From assembly GCF_009711475.1 (NCBI RefSeq), contig NZ_SMMD01000652.1:1-5219 (forward strand): a DNA stretch of 5,219 bases, written 5' to 3'. A program made the position numbers and the translations under genes. This document shows, piece after piece, positions 1 through 5,219 of the stretch. Below the pieces are notes generated by a model. That model was not told the DNA's origin. It saw only the letters and a list, made by a program, of their open reading frames with translations, and searched no databases. Origin of the DNA: Fulvivirga aurantia (GTDB lineage: Bacteria; Bacteroidota; Bacteroidia; Cytophagales; Cyclobacteriaceae). The first letter of the stretch is position 1. Each line of letters opens with the position of its first letter.

Positions 1-1241
1 TAGTTTTCATATTTTTTGGCTTGCAAGTAGTCTCTCTCGTGAGGTTTCTGGAAAAAGGGAACGATGAGATTCTGGACTTTATAGACTCTATAAAGCATGA
101 TGATATTTCTTTTACCTACAAGACCAACTCCAAAAACGAAGATGTAAATAAGCTAAACAAGGAGTTAAATGAGGCTTTAAAGAAGCTGAAAGATACCCGA
201 AAAGAGAAAGAAGCTGATTTTCAATACCTGAAAAACATTGTGCAGCATGTTGGAATTGGCCTAATCACCTTTAACAGAGAAGGCAAAATTCAGATCATGA
301 ATACGGCTGCCAAAAAACTGCTTAAAGTAAACCAGGCCATCATGATTGACGATCTGCTTGAGGTTGACCCAAACATGGTTGATATTTTTAAGCGATTACG
401 CACTGGTGGTAGAGACCTTATTCGTTTAGAAATTGGTGGCGATATTGTGCAGCTTGCTGTCTATGCCATTGAGCTTACATTACGAGGTGAAGAATTTAAG
501 TTGGTCTCTATCCAGAACATACAAAACGAATTGGAAGAGAAGGAAATGGAAGCATGGCAGAACCTCGTGCGAGTGCTCACGCACGAAATCATGAATTCTG
601 TTACGCCTATTTCATCTTTGGCAAACACAGTAGAAGATGAACTGCAACTGCAGCTAGCCAATGACCAGGAAGTAAATGCCATGAGTAATGAAGAAGTCGA
701 AGACATTCACCTTGCCATTCAAACTATAAAAAAGCGAAGCCAGGGACTTATTAGGTTTGTTCAGGATTTTAGAAACCTTACCCACATCCCTAAACCAAAA
801 ATCAAGGAAATTGAGGTAAGCTGCCTTATCAATGAGTTACTGACCCTGCTGAAAAATGAAATCGAGTCAAATGGTATTCAGCTAAAGGTGCATATCGATC
901 CGGAAAACCTCACAATAAATGCAGATAAAGAGCTGATCGAACAGGTTTTGATCAACCTTATCAAAAATGCGATCCAGGCTTTTGATGAACAAACTAATAA
1001 ACTGGTAGAGGTAAAGGCTTATATTGATGAAAAGAGTAGGCCTGTAATTTCTATAAAAGACAATGGCAGTGGTATAGACGAAGAGGCCCTTGAAAAAATA
1101 TTTATCCCATTTTTTACTACCAAAAAAACCGGCTCCGGTATTGGTTTAAGCCTTTCCAGACAAATCATGAGGCAACATCAGGGTGTATTAGGTGTAAAAT
1201 CGAAGGTAGACGAAGGCACTGAGTTCTTTTTAAGGTTTTAG
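1..1241 (+). CDS. Sensor histidine kinase, NtrY-like (5' end outside window)
   Basis: This is the C-terminal part of a membrane sensor kinase that autophosphorylates a histidine and passes the phosphate to a response regulator. The reading frame is open to the left edge, so the true start lies outside; a TTG at 21 is only an internal codon. Numbering from that codon, a few hydrophobic residues (probably the end of a membrane helix) are followed by a charged helical linker rich in Lys and Glu (about 35-66), a PAS-like domain (about 66-165) and the kinase core. The H box is RVLTHEIMNSVTP with the phospho-acceptor His188 (bases 582-584). The ATPase domain has the N box (LINLIKNAIQAF, Asn316), G1 box (DNGSGI, 347-352), F box (FIPFFTTK, 361-368) and G2 box (GSGIGLSLS, 371-379), all intact. 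Bacteroidota kinases of this type usually pair with an NtrC-like sigma-54 activator; none is visible here, so it would lie upstream. The ligand is unknown. Confidence 0.95.
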   Translation, partial: VFIFFGLQVVSLVRFLEKGNDEILDFIDSIKHDDISFTYKTNSKNEDVNKLNKELNEALKKLKDTRKEKEADFQYLKNIVQHVGIGLITFNREGKIQIMNTAAKKLLKVNQAIMIDDLLEVDPNMVDIFKRLRTGGRDLIRLEIGGDIVQLAVYAIELTLRGEEFKLVSIQNIQNELEEKEMEAWQNLVRVLTHEIMNSVTPISSLANTVEDELQLQLANDQEVNAMSNEEVEDIHLAIQTIKKRSQGLIRFVQDFRNLTHIPKPKIKEIEVSCLINELLTLLKNEIESNGIQLKVHIDPENLTINADKELIEQVLINLIKNAIQAFDEQTNKLVEVKAYIDEKSRPVISIKDNGSGIDEEALEKIFIPFFTTKKTGSGIGLSLSRQIMRQHQGVLGVKSKVDEGTEFFLRF

Positions 1242-1291
1242 TTAATCGCATTATTTTATAGTTTTACCAATTAGCTATAAGAAAATACCCA

Positions 1292-1537
1292 ATGGACATT
1301 CAAAATAAGATCACTCAGATACTTGTAGATAAACTAGGCATCGCAGAAACAGAAGTAACCGCTGATGCAAATTTCGTAAAAGACCTTGGAATTGACTCTC
1401 TTGATTATGCCGAGCTCGTTATGGAGTTTGAGCAAACTTTTGATATACGTATTCCCGATGAAGATGCCGAACAACTGCAGACCATTAACCAGGCGGTAAA
1501 TTACATCGGCAACAAGATGAATAGTAAGGCAAAGTAG
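1292..1537 (+). CDS. Acyl carrier protein
   Basis: This is a small acidic protein of 81 residues, the usual ACP length, that carries acyl chains on a phosphopantetheine arm in fatty-acid or polyketide-type synthesis in the cytoplasm. The attachment motif is GIDSL with Ser36 as the modified residue, followed by the recognition helix LDYAELVMEFEQTF (37-50) that contacts partner enzymes, and the IPDEDAEQL segment typical of the fold. The motif reads GIDSLDYAELV where the primary fatty-acid ACP usually reads GADSLDTVELV, and no fabF or rnc gene follows, so this may be a second, specialised ACP rather than the housekeeping acpP; hence no symbol is given. It starts 50 bases after the histidine kinase stop in the same direction and could be co-transcribed with it. 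The ATG at 1292 has no Shine-Dalgarno sequence, as is normal in Bacteroidota. The gene converges with the FISUMP gene, with 52 bases between the stops. Confidence 0.95.
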   Translation: MDIQNKITQILVDKLGIAETEVTADANFVKDLGIDSLDYAELVMEFEQTFDIRIPDEDAEQLQTINQAVNYIGNKMNSKAK

Positions 1538-1589
1538 CTAATAGCACTGATCTTTTGTATTGGAATTGACCTTACCTATACGTTGGATG

Positions 1590-2192
1590 TTAATTCGCTT
1601 TATCTTTTATACACCTACAATAGGCATATCGCACTTCATTTGCGTTCATGTAAGTCGGTTCAATATTAAATGAATCATTTTTGACTCTGTAAACATGTAA
1701 TCCGATTACTTTCTTACCATTGTATTTGGCATAATTTGGGTTTGGATTATTCCAAATGGTATCAGAACTTGTTAGCCAGATTTCCATTTGATCTTTGGAA
1801 GTAAACACATCATGATCCTCATTCCGCATGTGAATGCCACCTAGCTTGATGTTTAATTTTACCAAAACATCATTACCTACCAATTTACCCCCTAGCTTAT
1901 TTGGTATGCCATTTAGATTACTAAGAAGAACCTTAATATCATTGAGCCCTGGCAATCGCCAACCATCAGGGCATGCATAAGAGGCTTGCGACCTACTCAT
2001 TAACTTCCCATACAAATCACAATTCTTCTCATTGTGATCATAACATATACCCGCTATATTTTCCGAACTAATATGATGGCCCATCCAAACTTGATTTCCG
2101 ATTTTTATTTCATCTGTTCTCTCAAATGTTCCTGTAGCTACGACTGATAGCATGAGAAGAAATAAGGTAATTGTGCGGATAATATTCTTCAT
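1590..2192 (-). CDS. Exported FISUMP-domain protein
   Basis: This 200-residue protein carries one copy of the domain named after the major paralogous family of Fibrobacter succinogenes, common in exported Bacteroidota proteins and of unknown biochemical role. A hydrophobic N-terminal segment (about 3-21, beginning MKNIIRTITLFLLML) looks like a signal peptide. Family hallmarks follow in order: IGNQVWM (31-37), a CYDHNEKNCDLYG stretch (50-62) with two cysteines, ACPDGWRLP (73-81), a GGKL turn (101-104), WLTSSD (139-144) and the closing RYAYCRCIKD (188-197). Five cysteines in the mature part (50, 58, 74, 192, 194) would fit disulfides outside the cytoplasm. The usual WSST-type motif is replaced by WLTSS, otherwise the domain looks complete. 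The gene begins 10 bases after the tautomerase-like gene stops and is the last gene of the minus-strand row, so it is probably co-transcribed. The family assignment is secure; no function is inferred. Confidence 0.88.
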   Translation of the reverse strand: MKNIIRTITLFLLMLSVVATGTFERTDEIKIGNQVWMGHHISSENIAGICYDHNEKNCDLYGKLMSRSQASYACPDGWRLPGLNDIKVLLSNLNGIPNKLGGKLVGNDVLVKLNIKLGGIHMRNEDHDVFTSKDQMEIWLTSSDTIWNNPNPNYAKYNGKKVIGLHVYRVKNDSFNIEPTYMNANEVRYAYCRCIKDKAN

Positions 2193-2202
2193 TATAAATT
2201 GA

Positions 2203-2538
2203 TCAATTTTTCCAATTAACTACTTTTCCTCTGTCGATAACACGTCCGGACTTCAAGAGCTGTGTAAGGATTAATATCTCTTTGGAATCAACTTTAAAAC
2301 CGGAAACAAGTACATCGAGCAGGGCTTGTTGCATATCATCAACCTGATTTGGTTGCCACAGGTCGGGTAAATACAGATGAGCTAATATTTTGTACTGCCC
2401 ACCGTATTGACGATAAGCCGGTAGCAAACTAATCGTTACTTCATTAGGGTCTACTCCGATCTTAGTAGCAAAAGTATTGGCCAGATATTCTTCAACAGGT
2501 TTATCTACGTCTGATATAATACAGTGGACTATAGGCAT
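2203..2538 (-). CDS. Small MIF/tautomerase-superfamily-like protein
   Basis: This 111-residue protein has no signal peptide or membrane segment. It begins MPIVHCIIS, and the tautomerase superfamily uses an N-terminal proline, exposed when Met1 is removed, as its catalytic base; Pro2 is in that position. The order strand, helix, strand (2-9, 12-28, 33-39), then LLPAYRQYGGQ (38-48), a second strand-helix unit (50-82) and a C-terminal VVNWKN, resembles the macrophage migration inhibitory factor (MIF) arrangement, whose length (about 115) is nearly identical. By eye, LLP, the YGG turn, the KVDSKEILI segment and the terminal NW line up with MIF's VVP, FGG, RISPDRVYI and GW. The active-site Lys of MIF does not seem to be kept, so activity is uncertain. 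The gene lies 63 bases after the 225-residue exported-protein gene and 10 bases before the FISUMP gene. The frame is very likely a real gene; the family call is moderate and comes from reading alone. Confidence 0.68.
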   Translation of the reverse strand: MPIVHCIISDVDKPVEEYLANTFATKIGVDPNEVTISLLPAYRQYGGQYKILAHLYLPDLWQPNQVDDMQQALLDVLVSGFKVDSKEILILTQLLKSGRVIDRGKVVNWKN

Positions 2539-2601
2539 GATGAATTATAGATTTGTAAAACTTAATACTACAGGCTGAGCCACAGCCACCCTCAATAGCT
2601 A

Positions 2602-3279
2602 TCATCTCTCAATTTTTATTTTTTGTGTAATGTATCCATTATGCACTTGCTTGTCAATTTCTGCGTCACCGGTTAGAGAAATCTGTTTACCATTTTCATA
2701 GAATTTTACCTCCCAGATATCATCATCCATAGAGGCGAAGCTCACCAACAATCTTGCCTCGTCTGACAGTAAGGTATTATCAAGCAACTTTTCATATTCC
2801 CGATATGAGCCCATTGACCACACATTGGCCACCCAACCAAATCTTTTAAAGAAAGCTTCGAGTGAGGCTACGCCTTCGGGATGTGGTTCTGACCATACTG
2901 TAGAATCCCTGAAGACCCAGTCAAATTCTTTTACACTTGTCATCAGAGTATCTCCAGAGCCAACATAGGCTACCTGACCCAAAGCGGCCGATGCGTGAAA
3001 AACTTTTAAACCATCATGACGCAGTATGTATGCATTCATGATAGTACCGGAATTAGATCGTACAGCTAAATACGTGTGAACATCATTTTGCTTTACTATA
3101 TAGTGTGGGTGTTTCAACTGATATTTGAATTCGCTTGTGTCTCTGATCTCGCCATAAGTGATACTACCATCAATTTTATAGGCTATCAATGTATCGAAGC
3201 TTCTCCTATTTGATTGACCTAAGCAGTAGTCACCTAAAAAAACCAGTAATACCAAGCAAAATAAGATAGTTACTCTCAT
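2602..3279 (-). CDS. Exported protein of unknown function, 225 residues
   Basis: I do not recognise this protein. A strongly hydrophobic N-terminus (MRVTILFCLVLLVFLGDYCL) ending near CLGQS at about residue 22 fits a Sec signal peptide with cleavage by signal peptidase I; Cys19 is in a poor context for a lipobox. The mature part has an early strand-rich stretch (YKIDGSITYGEI, 34-45), a distinctive block around HPHYIVKQNDVHTYLAVRS (57-75) and DGLKVFHASAALGQVAY (89-105), an aromatic-rich segment with several Trp (121-154), and a C-terminal WEVKFYENGKQI strand pair (189-200). No catalytic motif, repeat or further membrane helix is seen. The start lies only 5 bases after the stop of the DUF4440 lipoprotein gene, so the two are almost certainly co-transcribed and both products would lie beyond the inner membrane. 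A shared periplasmic or surface role is inference only. Confidence 0.85.
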   Translation of the reverse strand: MRVTILFCLVLLVFLGDYCLGQSNRRSFDTLIAYKIDGSITYGEIRDTSEFKYQLKHPHYIVKQNDVHTYLAVRSNSGTIMNAYILRHDGLKVFHASAALGQVAYVGSGDTLMTSVKEFDWVFRDSTVWSEPHPEGVASLEAFFKRFGWVANVWSMGSYREYEKLLDNTLLSDEARLLVSFASMDDDIWEVKFYENGKQISLTGDAEIDKQVHNGYITQKIKIER

Positions 3280-3284
3280 AGCTC

Positions 3285-3740
3285 TTAATTCTCAATTGGG
3301 GAACTGTGAGTAGCTATAGCTTGTGTTTTTCCGTTTCTTTTTTGATACACATCGGTAAAACGCAGATGAAAGGTAGCTGTGTCTTGATCTATTAACAGGT
3401 TAATAGCCTCTCTCCCTCGTATAATTGCAATGTCTTCGTAGTAATCTATAGAAAAGTCAGTGAAATTGATTGATAAGAATGTGTAGCCGGCTGTAGCAAG
3501 TTCATTAATCATTCCGTGCTTATCTACTGATGTACCGTCTACATTTCCAGAATATTGATAACTGTCGTCAAGTACTTCACGAAATAAGACTGTGTCCCGC
3601 TGTTGATATGCCAATTCCCACTTTTTCATAAGCTCCTTTACATCGTTTTCTGTGATGTGTGTGGACTTTTCAAGCTCCATGCTTGAGTGACTGCAACCGA
3701 ATAGTGCCAGAACAAAGGTGAGATAAATACTGTACTTCAT
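3285..3740 (-). CDS. DUF4440 / NTF2-like (SnoaL-type) lipoprotein
   Basis: This 151-residue protein has a short lipoprotein signal (MKYSIYLTFVLALFGC) with Cys16 as the expected lipidation site; Phe at the -2 position of the lipobox is slightly unusual. The rest matches the DUF4440 branch of the NTF2-like cone fold: an N-terminal helix with WELAYQQRDTVLFREVLDD (41-59), then a Y-x-Y-x-G segment, a helix around KHGMINELATAG, strands IDYYEDIAIIRGREAINL (97-114), and the closing FTDVYQKRNGKTQAIATHSSPIEN, where family members commonly have GKWQVVAxHSS. The family includes ketosteroid-isomerase-like enzymes and many non-enzymatic binding proteins, so no reaction is assigned. It is the first gene of the minus-strand row, 182 bases downstream of the AraC gene's stop, which leaves room for its own promoter, and 5 bases ahead of the 225-residue exported-protein gene. 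Confidence 0.87.
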   Translation of the reverse strand: MKYSIYLTFVLALFGCSHSSMELEKSTHITENDVKELMKKWELAYQQRDTVLFREVLDDSYQYSGNVDGTSVDKHGMINELATAGYTFLSINFTDFSIDYYEDIAIIRGREAINLLIDQDTATFHLRFTDVYQKRNGKTQAIATHSSPIEN

Positions 3741-3754
3741 AGATTATGAATTAG

Positions 3755-3791
3755 TTAAGTCAAAATTAATATCTCAACAAAATACGGATGA
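3755..3791 (-). promoter_or_regulatory. Possible Bacteroidota promoter, -7 element only
   Basis: On the minus strand, bases 3768-3761 read TAATTTTG, an exact match to the Bacteroidota -7 consensus TAnnTTTG, about 20 bases before the DUF4440 lipoprotein start codon. This would put transcription start near 3755 with a short leader. The expected TTTG at -33 is not present at the right spacing (about 3788-3791), so the call is tentative. It is the best candidate for driving the four-gene row. Confidence 0.3.
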
Positions 3792-3922
3792 AGACTGCAT
3801 TTAAATAAGGTAAAAAAGACTTTGAGGTTAATTCTAATTATTATTTACCCGATAATTATTAAAATGAGTCATGCAATAATATCGTTGCATTTAAAAAATG
3901 AGTTAGTAAGGCTAAAGGCCAA

Positions 3923-4987
3923 TTATAATTTTTTATTGACTCGTTTTTGAGTGCGAAAAGAAGAGGGAGTCATTCCGGTAAACTTAGAAAATGCTTTGTT
4001 AAAAGTGACCTTATTATTGAATCCTGATTCAATAGCAATAGCTTCCACCTTGTAGTGCCCAAAATCATCACTATGGAGTAATTTCTTAGCGTGATCAATT
4101 CTATGCTTATTAAGATAGTCGTTGAAGCTTTCATTCACTTCCTCAGAAAGTGTTTGTGAAATACTATGTGGCTTTTCGCTAATTAAATCACTCAATTTTA
4201 CGATAGTGAGATCGCGTCTAAGAAATAACTGATTATCACGTATTTCACCTTCGATTTTTCCCTTAATCCTTCTCATATCTTGCTTTGATAGCGATGAGCT
4301 GAGGTATTTTTTAGTGATTTTCGTTAAAAAGTCAGGTTCTGTGTAGAGCAAAAACGCCATTACCAATATGCTAGAACAGGAAAAGAGATAATAGTAAGCA
4401 AACTGCCTCCAATCAACAGCATATTCCGTGAGCCAGGAAACAAAAACTGCTGCCAAAAAATAAATGGCACAGAGAATTAATGAATACAATCTCTTCTTAC
4501 CATTTAAATTTCGATAATTCCGTCCAATAGTGGCTATTATCAGCAATCCGTAAACGAGTATATGTATTGCCCTGGCGTAGTTGTAAGGCATAATTCTGCT
4601 GTTAAAATTCTCGCTTACGTATTGAATGCGATCCATGGCTGGCATAAACCAAATATCTACGATTGCAAAAAACATGAGAACTGCTGGTATAAAGTGTAGT
4701 AAATCGCTCCACTTGAATTGGTCATCATGTAAGACAACTTTAAAATGAAGCCAAAGGATAGGGCCATACAAAAAGCCCATCACAAAATATCCTTTTAAAG
4801 AGAGGCTTGGATAAATAAAAACGATTTGGCTAGTCCAGTACAAAAAATAGACAAGCTCATAGGCCAATAACAAAGTAAATGCTGAAAGCATTAAATACGC
4901 TTTGCCAGATTTCTTAAAGAACAATCCCCCAGATACGAAAACGGCCAGGAAGGCGTAACACAAAAGCAGATATCTAACAATCTCCAT
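3923..4987 (-). CDS. Membrane-anchored AraC-family transcriptional regulator
   Basis: This 354-residue protein joins a membrane sensor-like N-terminus to a DNA-binding C-terminus. Residues 1-220 contain about seven hydrophobic segments (near 5-24, 29-50, 63-86, 96-117, 136-157, 165-187, 193-216), a layout common in Bacteroidota regulators of this kind. After a basic, charged linker (221-250, KKYLSSSLSKQDMRRIKGK) comes a double helix-turn-helix: the first around KLSDLISEKPHSISQTLSEE (264-283) with the linker helix FNDYLNKHRIDHAKKLL, the second VEAIAIESGFNNKVTFNKAFSKF (314-336) ending in the AraC-family signature GMTPSSFR (338-345). It would bind DNA while tethered to the inner membrane; the signal is unknown. 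The ATG at 4987 precedes a hydrophobic first helix that a later start would remove. It is read in the same direction as the four genes downstream, which makes it their likely regulator by position only. The start is preceded by an unusual inverted-repeat region (5017-5106). Confidence 0.95.
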   Translation of the reverse strand: MEIVRYLLLCYAFLAVFVSGGLFFKKSGKAYLMLSAFTLLLAYELVYFLYWTSQIVFIYPSLSLKGYFVMGFLYGPILWLHFKVVLHDDQFKWSDLLHFIPAVLMFFAIVDIWFMPAMDRIQYVSENFNSRIMPYNYARAIHILVYGLLIIATIGRNYRNLNGKKRLYSLILCAIYFLAAVFVSWLTEYAVDWRQFAYYYLFSCSSILVMAFLLYTEPDFLTKITKKYLSSSLSKQDMRRIKGKIEGEIRDNQLFLRRDLTIVKLSDLISEKPHSISQTLSEEVNESFNDYLNKHRIDHAKKLLHSDDFGHYKVEAIAIESGFNNKVTFNKAFSKFTGMTPSSFRTQKRVNKKL

Positions 4988-5016
4988 TTTTCAAGATTAT
5001 TCTTTTTCTAAAATAA

Positions 5017-5106
5017 AACAACCCCCTATTTGCCCGTGTATACAGGCAATCACCATGAGGATAGTTTTCATTGAAAATCTAAAATCTTATTTGAACTGGG
5101 GTTGTT
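5017..5106. repeat. Nested inverted repeats upstream of the AraC gene
   Basis: A perfect 9-base inverted repeat, AACAACCCC at 5017-5025 and GGGGTTGTT at 5098-5106, encloses two smaller palindromes: TGCCCGTGTATACAGGCA at 5031-5048 (one mismatch and one G-T wobble in nine pairs, centred on TA) and TTTTCATTGAAAA at 5065-5077 (perfect apart from its central base). As RNA on the minus strand this could fold as a three-way junction within the AraC leader; as DNA, the 18-base palindrome could be a dimer operator 44 bases before the start codon. Both readings are inference from symmetry alone. Confidence 0.45.
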
Positions 5107-5119
5107 AAAAAAAGAGCAC

Positions 5120-5148
5120 AAAAAAAAGCCCTGCAGATGCAGGGCTTT
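5120..5148 (-). terminator. Intrinsic terminator after tRNA-Arg
   Basis: On the minus strand AAAGCCCTGC (5148-5139) and GCAGGGCTTT (5134-5125) form a perfect 10-base-pair stem with a four-base loop (ATCT), running directly into eight T residues (5127-5120). It begins four bases beyond the tRNA 3' end and would stop tRNA transcription before the AraC gene. The plus-strand side has only a short T run (CTTTCTTG), so it is mainly one-directional. Confidence 0.92.
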
Positions 5149-5152
5149 CTTG

Positions 5153-5219
5153 TGACCTCCGCAGGATTCAAACCTGCAACCTCTTGAGCCGTAATCAAGT
5201 GCTCTATTCAGTTGAGCTA
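5153..5219 (-). tRNA. tRNA-Arg(ACG), 5' acceptor strand outside window
   Basis: The minus strand from the window edge reads from position 8 of a tRNA to the discriminator. The D stem is GCTC/GAGC, the anticodon stem CTTGA/TCAAG with loop TTACGGC, giving anticodon ACG (arginine, codon family CGN, A34 normally converted to inosine). A five-base variable loop (AGGTT) and T stem GCAGG/CCTGC with loop TTTGAAT follow, then the acceptor 3' strand GGAGGTC and discriminator A73. The seven acceptor bases of the 5' side lie just past the window end and should read GACCTCC. No CCA is encoded, so it is added after transcription. The D loop (AACTGAATA) has A where G19 is expected and the T loop has T at 56 instead of C, which together preserve a tertiary pair. 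A strong terminator follows at once. Confidence 0.92.

Noticed and set aside
21..23. TTG as the start of the histidine kinase
   Set aside because: The frame stays open to base 1 with hydrophobic codons upstream, and the family has membrane helices before this point, so the gene is truncated by the window edge.
461..706. 81-codon minus-strand frame, Ser- and Cys-rich
   Set aside because: It lies wholly inside the kinase gene, opposite its H-box region, and its Ser-rich composition is the antisense of Glu/Asp-rich codons. It is a shadow frame.
1242..1291. Separate promoter for the ACP gene (TAGTTTTA at 1259-1266)
   Set aside because: The final base departs from TAnnTTTG and the -33 position reads TTTA; read-through from the kinase gene is equally plausible.
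1538..1589. Terminator between the convergent ACP and FISUMP genes
   Set aside because: No stem of useful length with a T run is visible on either strand.
2548..2555. Plus-strand TAGATTTG, an exact -7 match
   Set aside because: No plus-strand gene lies downstream and there is no -33 element; a chance match in AT-rich DNA.
3910..3920. Hairpin after the AraC stop (GGC/GCC around five bases)
   Set aside because: Only three solid pairs and no adjacent T run, so it is not a credible terminator.
4992..5021. Possible AraC promoter: TAATCTTG at 4999-4992 with a TTG 19 bases upstream on the minus strand
   Set aside because: Each element is one base off consensus, and transcription would begin at or beyond the ATG, leaving practically no leader. 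Too weak to list.
5153..5219. tRNA-Arg as an integration site for a mobile element
   Set aside because: No integrase gene and no second copy of the tRNA 3' end is seen in the window.

Overview
The window looks like an ordinary chromosomal stretch from a Bacteroidota bacterium, probably of the Cytophagales/Fulvivirga-Roseivirga kind. This rests on the gene families present (an NtrY-like membrane histidine kinase, a membrane-anchored AraC regulator, a FISUMP-domain exported protein and a DUF4440 lipoprotein), the moderate-to-low GC, the absence of Shine-Dalgarno sequences before the starts, and a tRNA gene without an encoded CCA. The genus assignment is inference; only the phylum-level call is reasonably firm.

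Layout. The left third is read on the plus strand: the C-terminal part of a sensor histidine kinase (its start and membrane part lie off the left edge), then after 50 bases a stand-alone acyl carrier protein. The ACP gene converges with a minus-strand block. Read in its own direction, that block is a membrane-anchored AraC-family regulator (4987 to 3923), a 182-base gap, and then four closely spaced genes: a DUF4440/NTF2-like lipoprotein, an unrecognised exported 225-residue protein, a small MIF/tautomerase-like protein and a FISUMP-domain exported protein. At the right edge is a minus-strand tRNA-Arg(ACG), cut by the window end, followed by a strong intrinsic terminator that separates it from the AraC gene.

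How the genes may work together. The four-gene row has gaps of 5, 63 and 10 bases and is probably one transcription unit, with three of its four products carrying export signals. The AraC regulator just upstream on the same strand, with a seven-helix sensor-like N-terminus, is a natural candidate to control it, but nothing in the sequence proves that. The histidine kinase would normally work with an NtrC-type response regulator encoded outside the window.

No mobile element, CRISPR array, toxin-antitoxin or defence system is visible. The features most worth a second look are small: a nested inverted-repeat region and a short reading frame ahead of the AraC gene, a paired A19/U56 change in the tRNA, and the unusual mixture of genes in the four-gene row.
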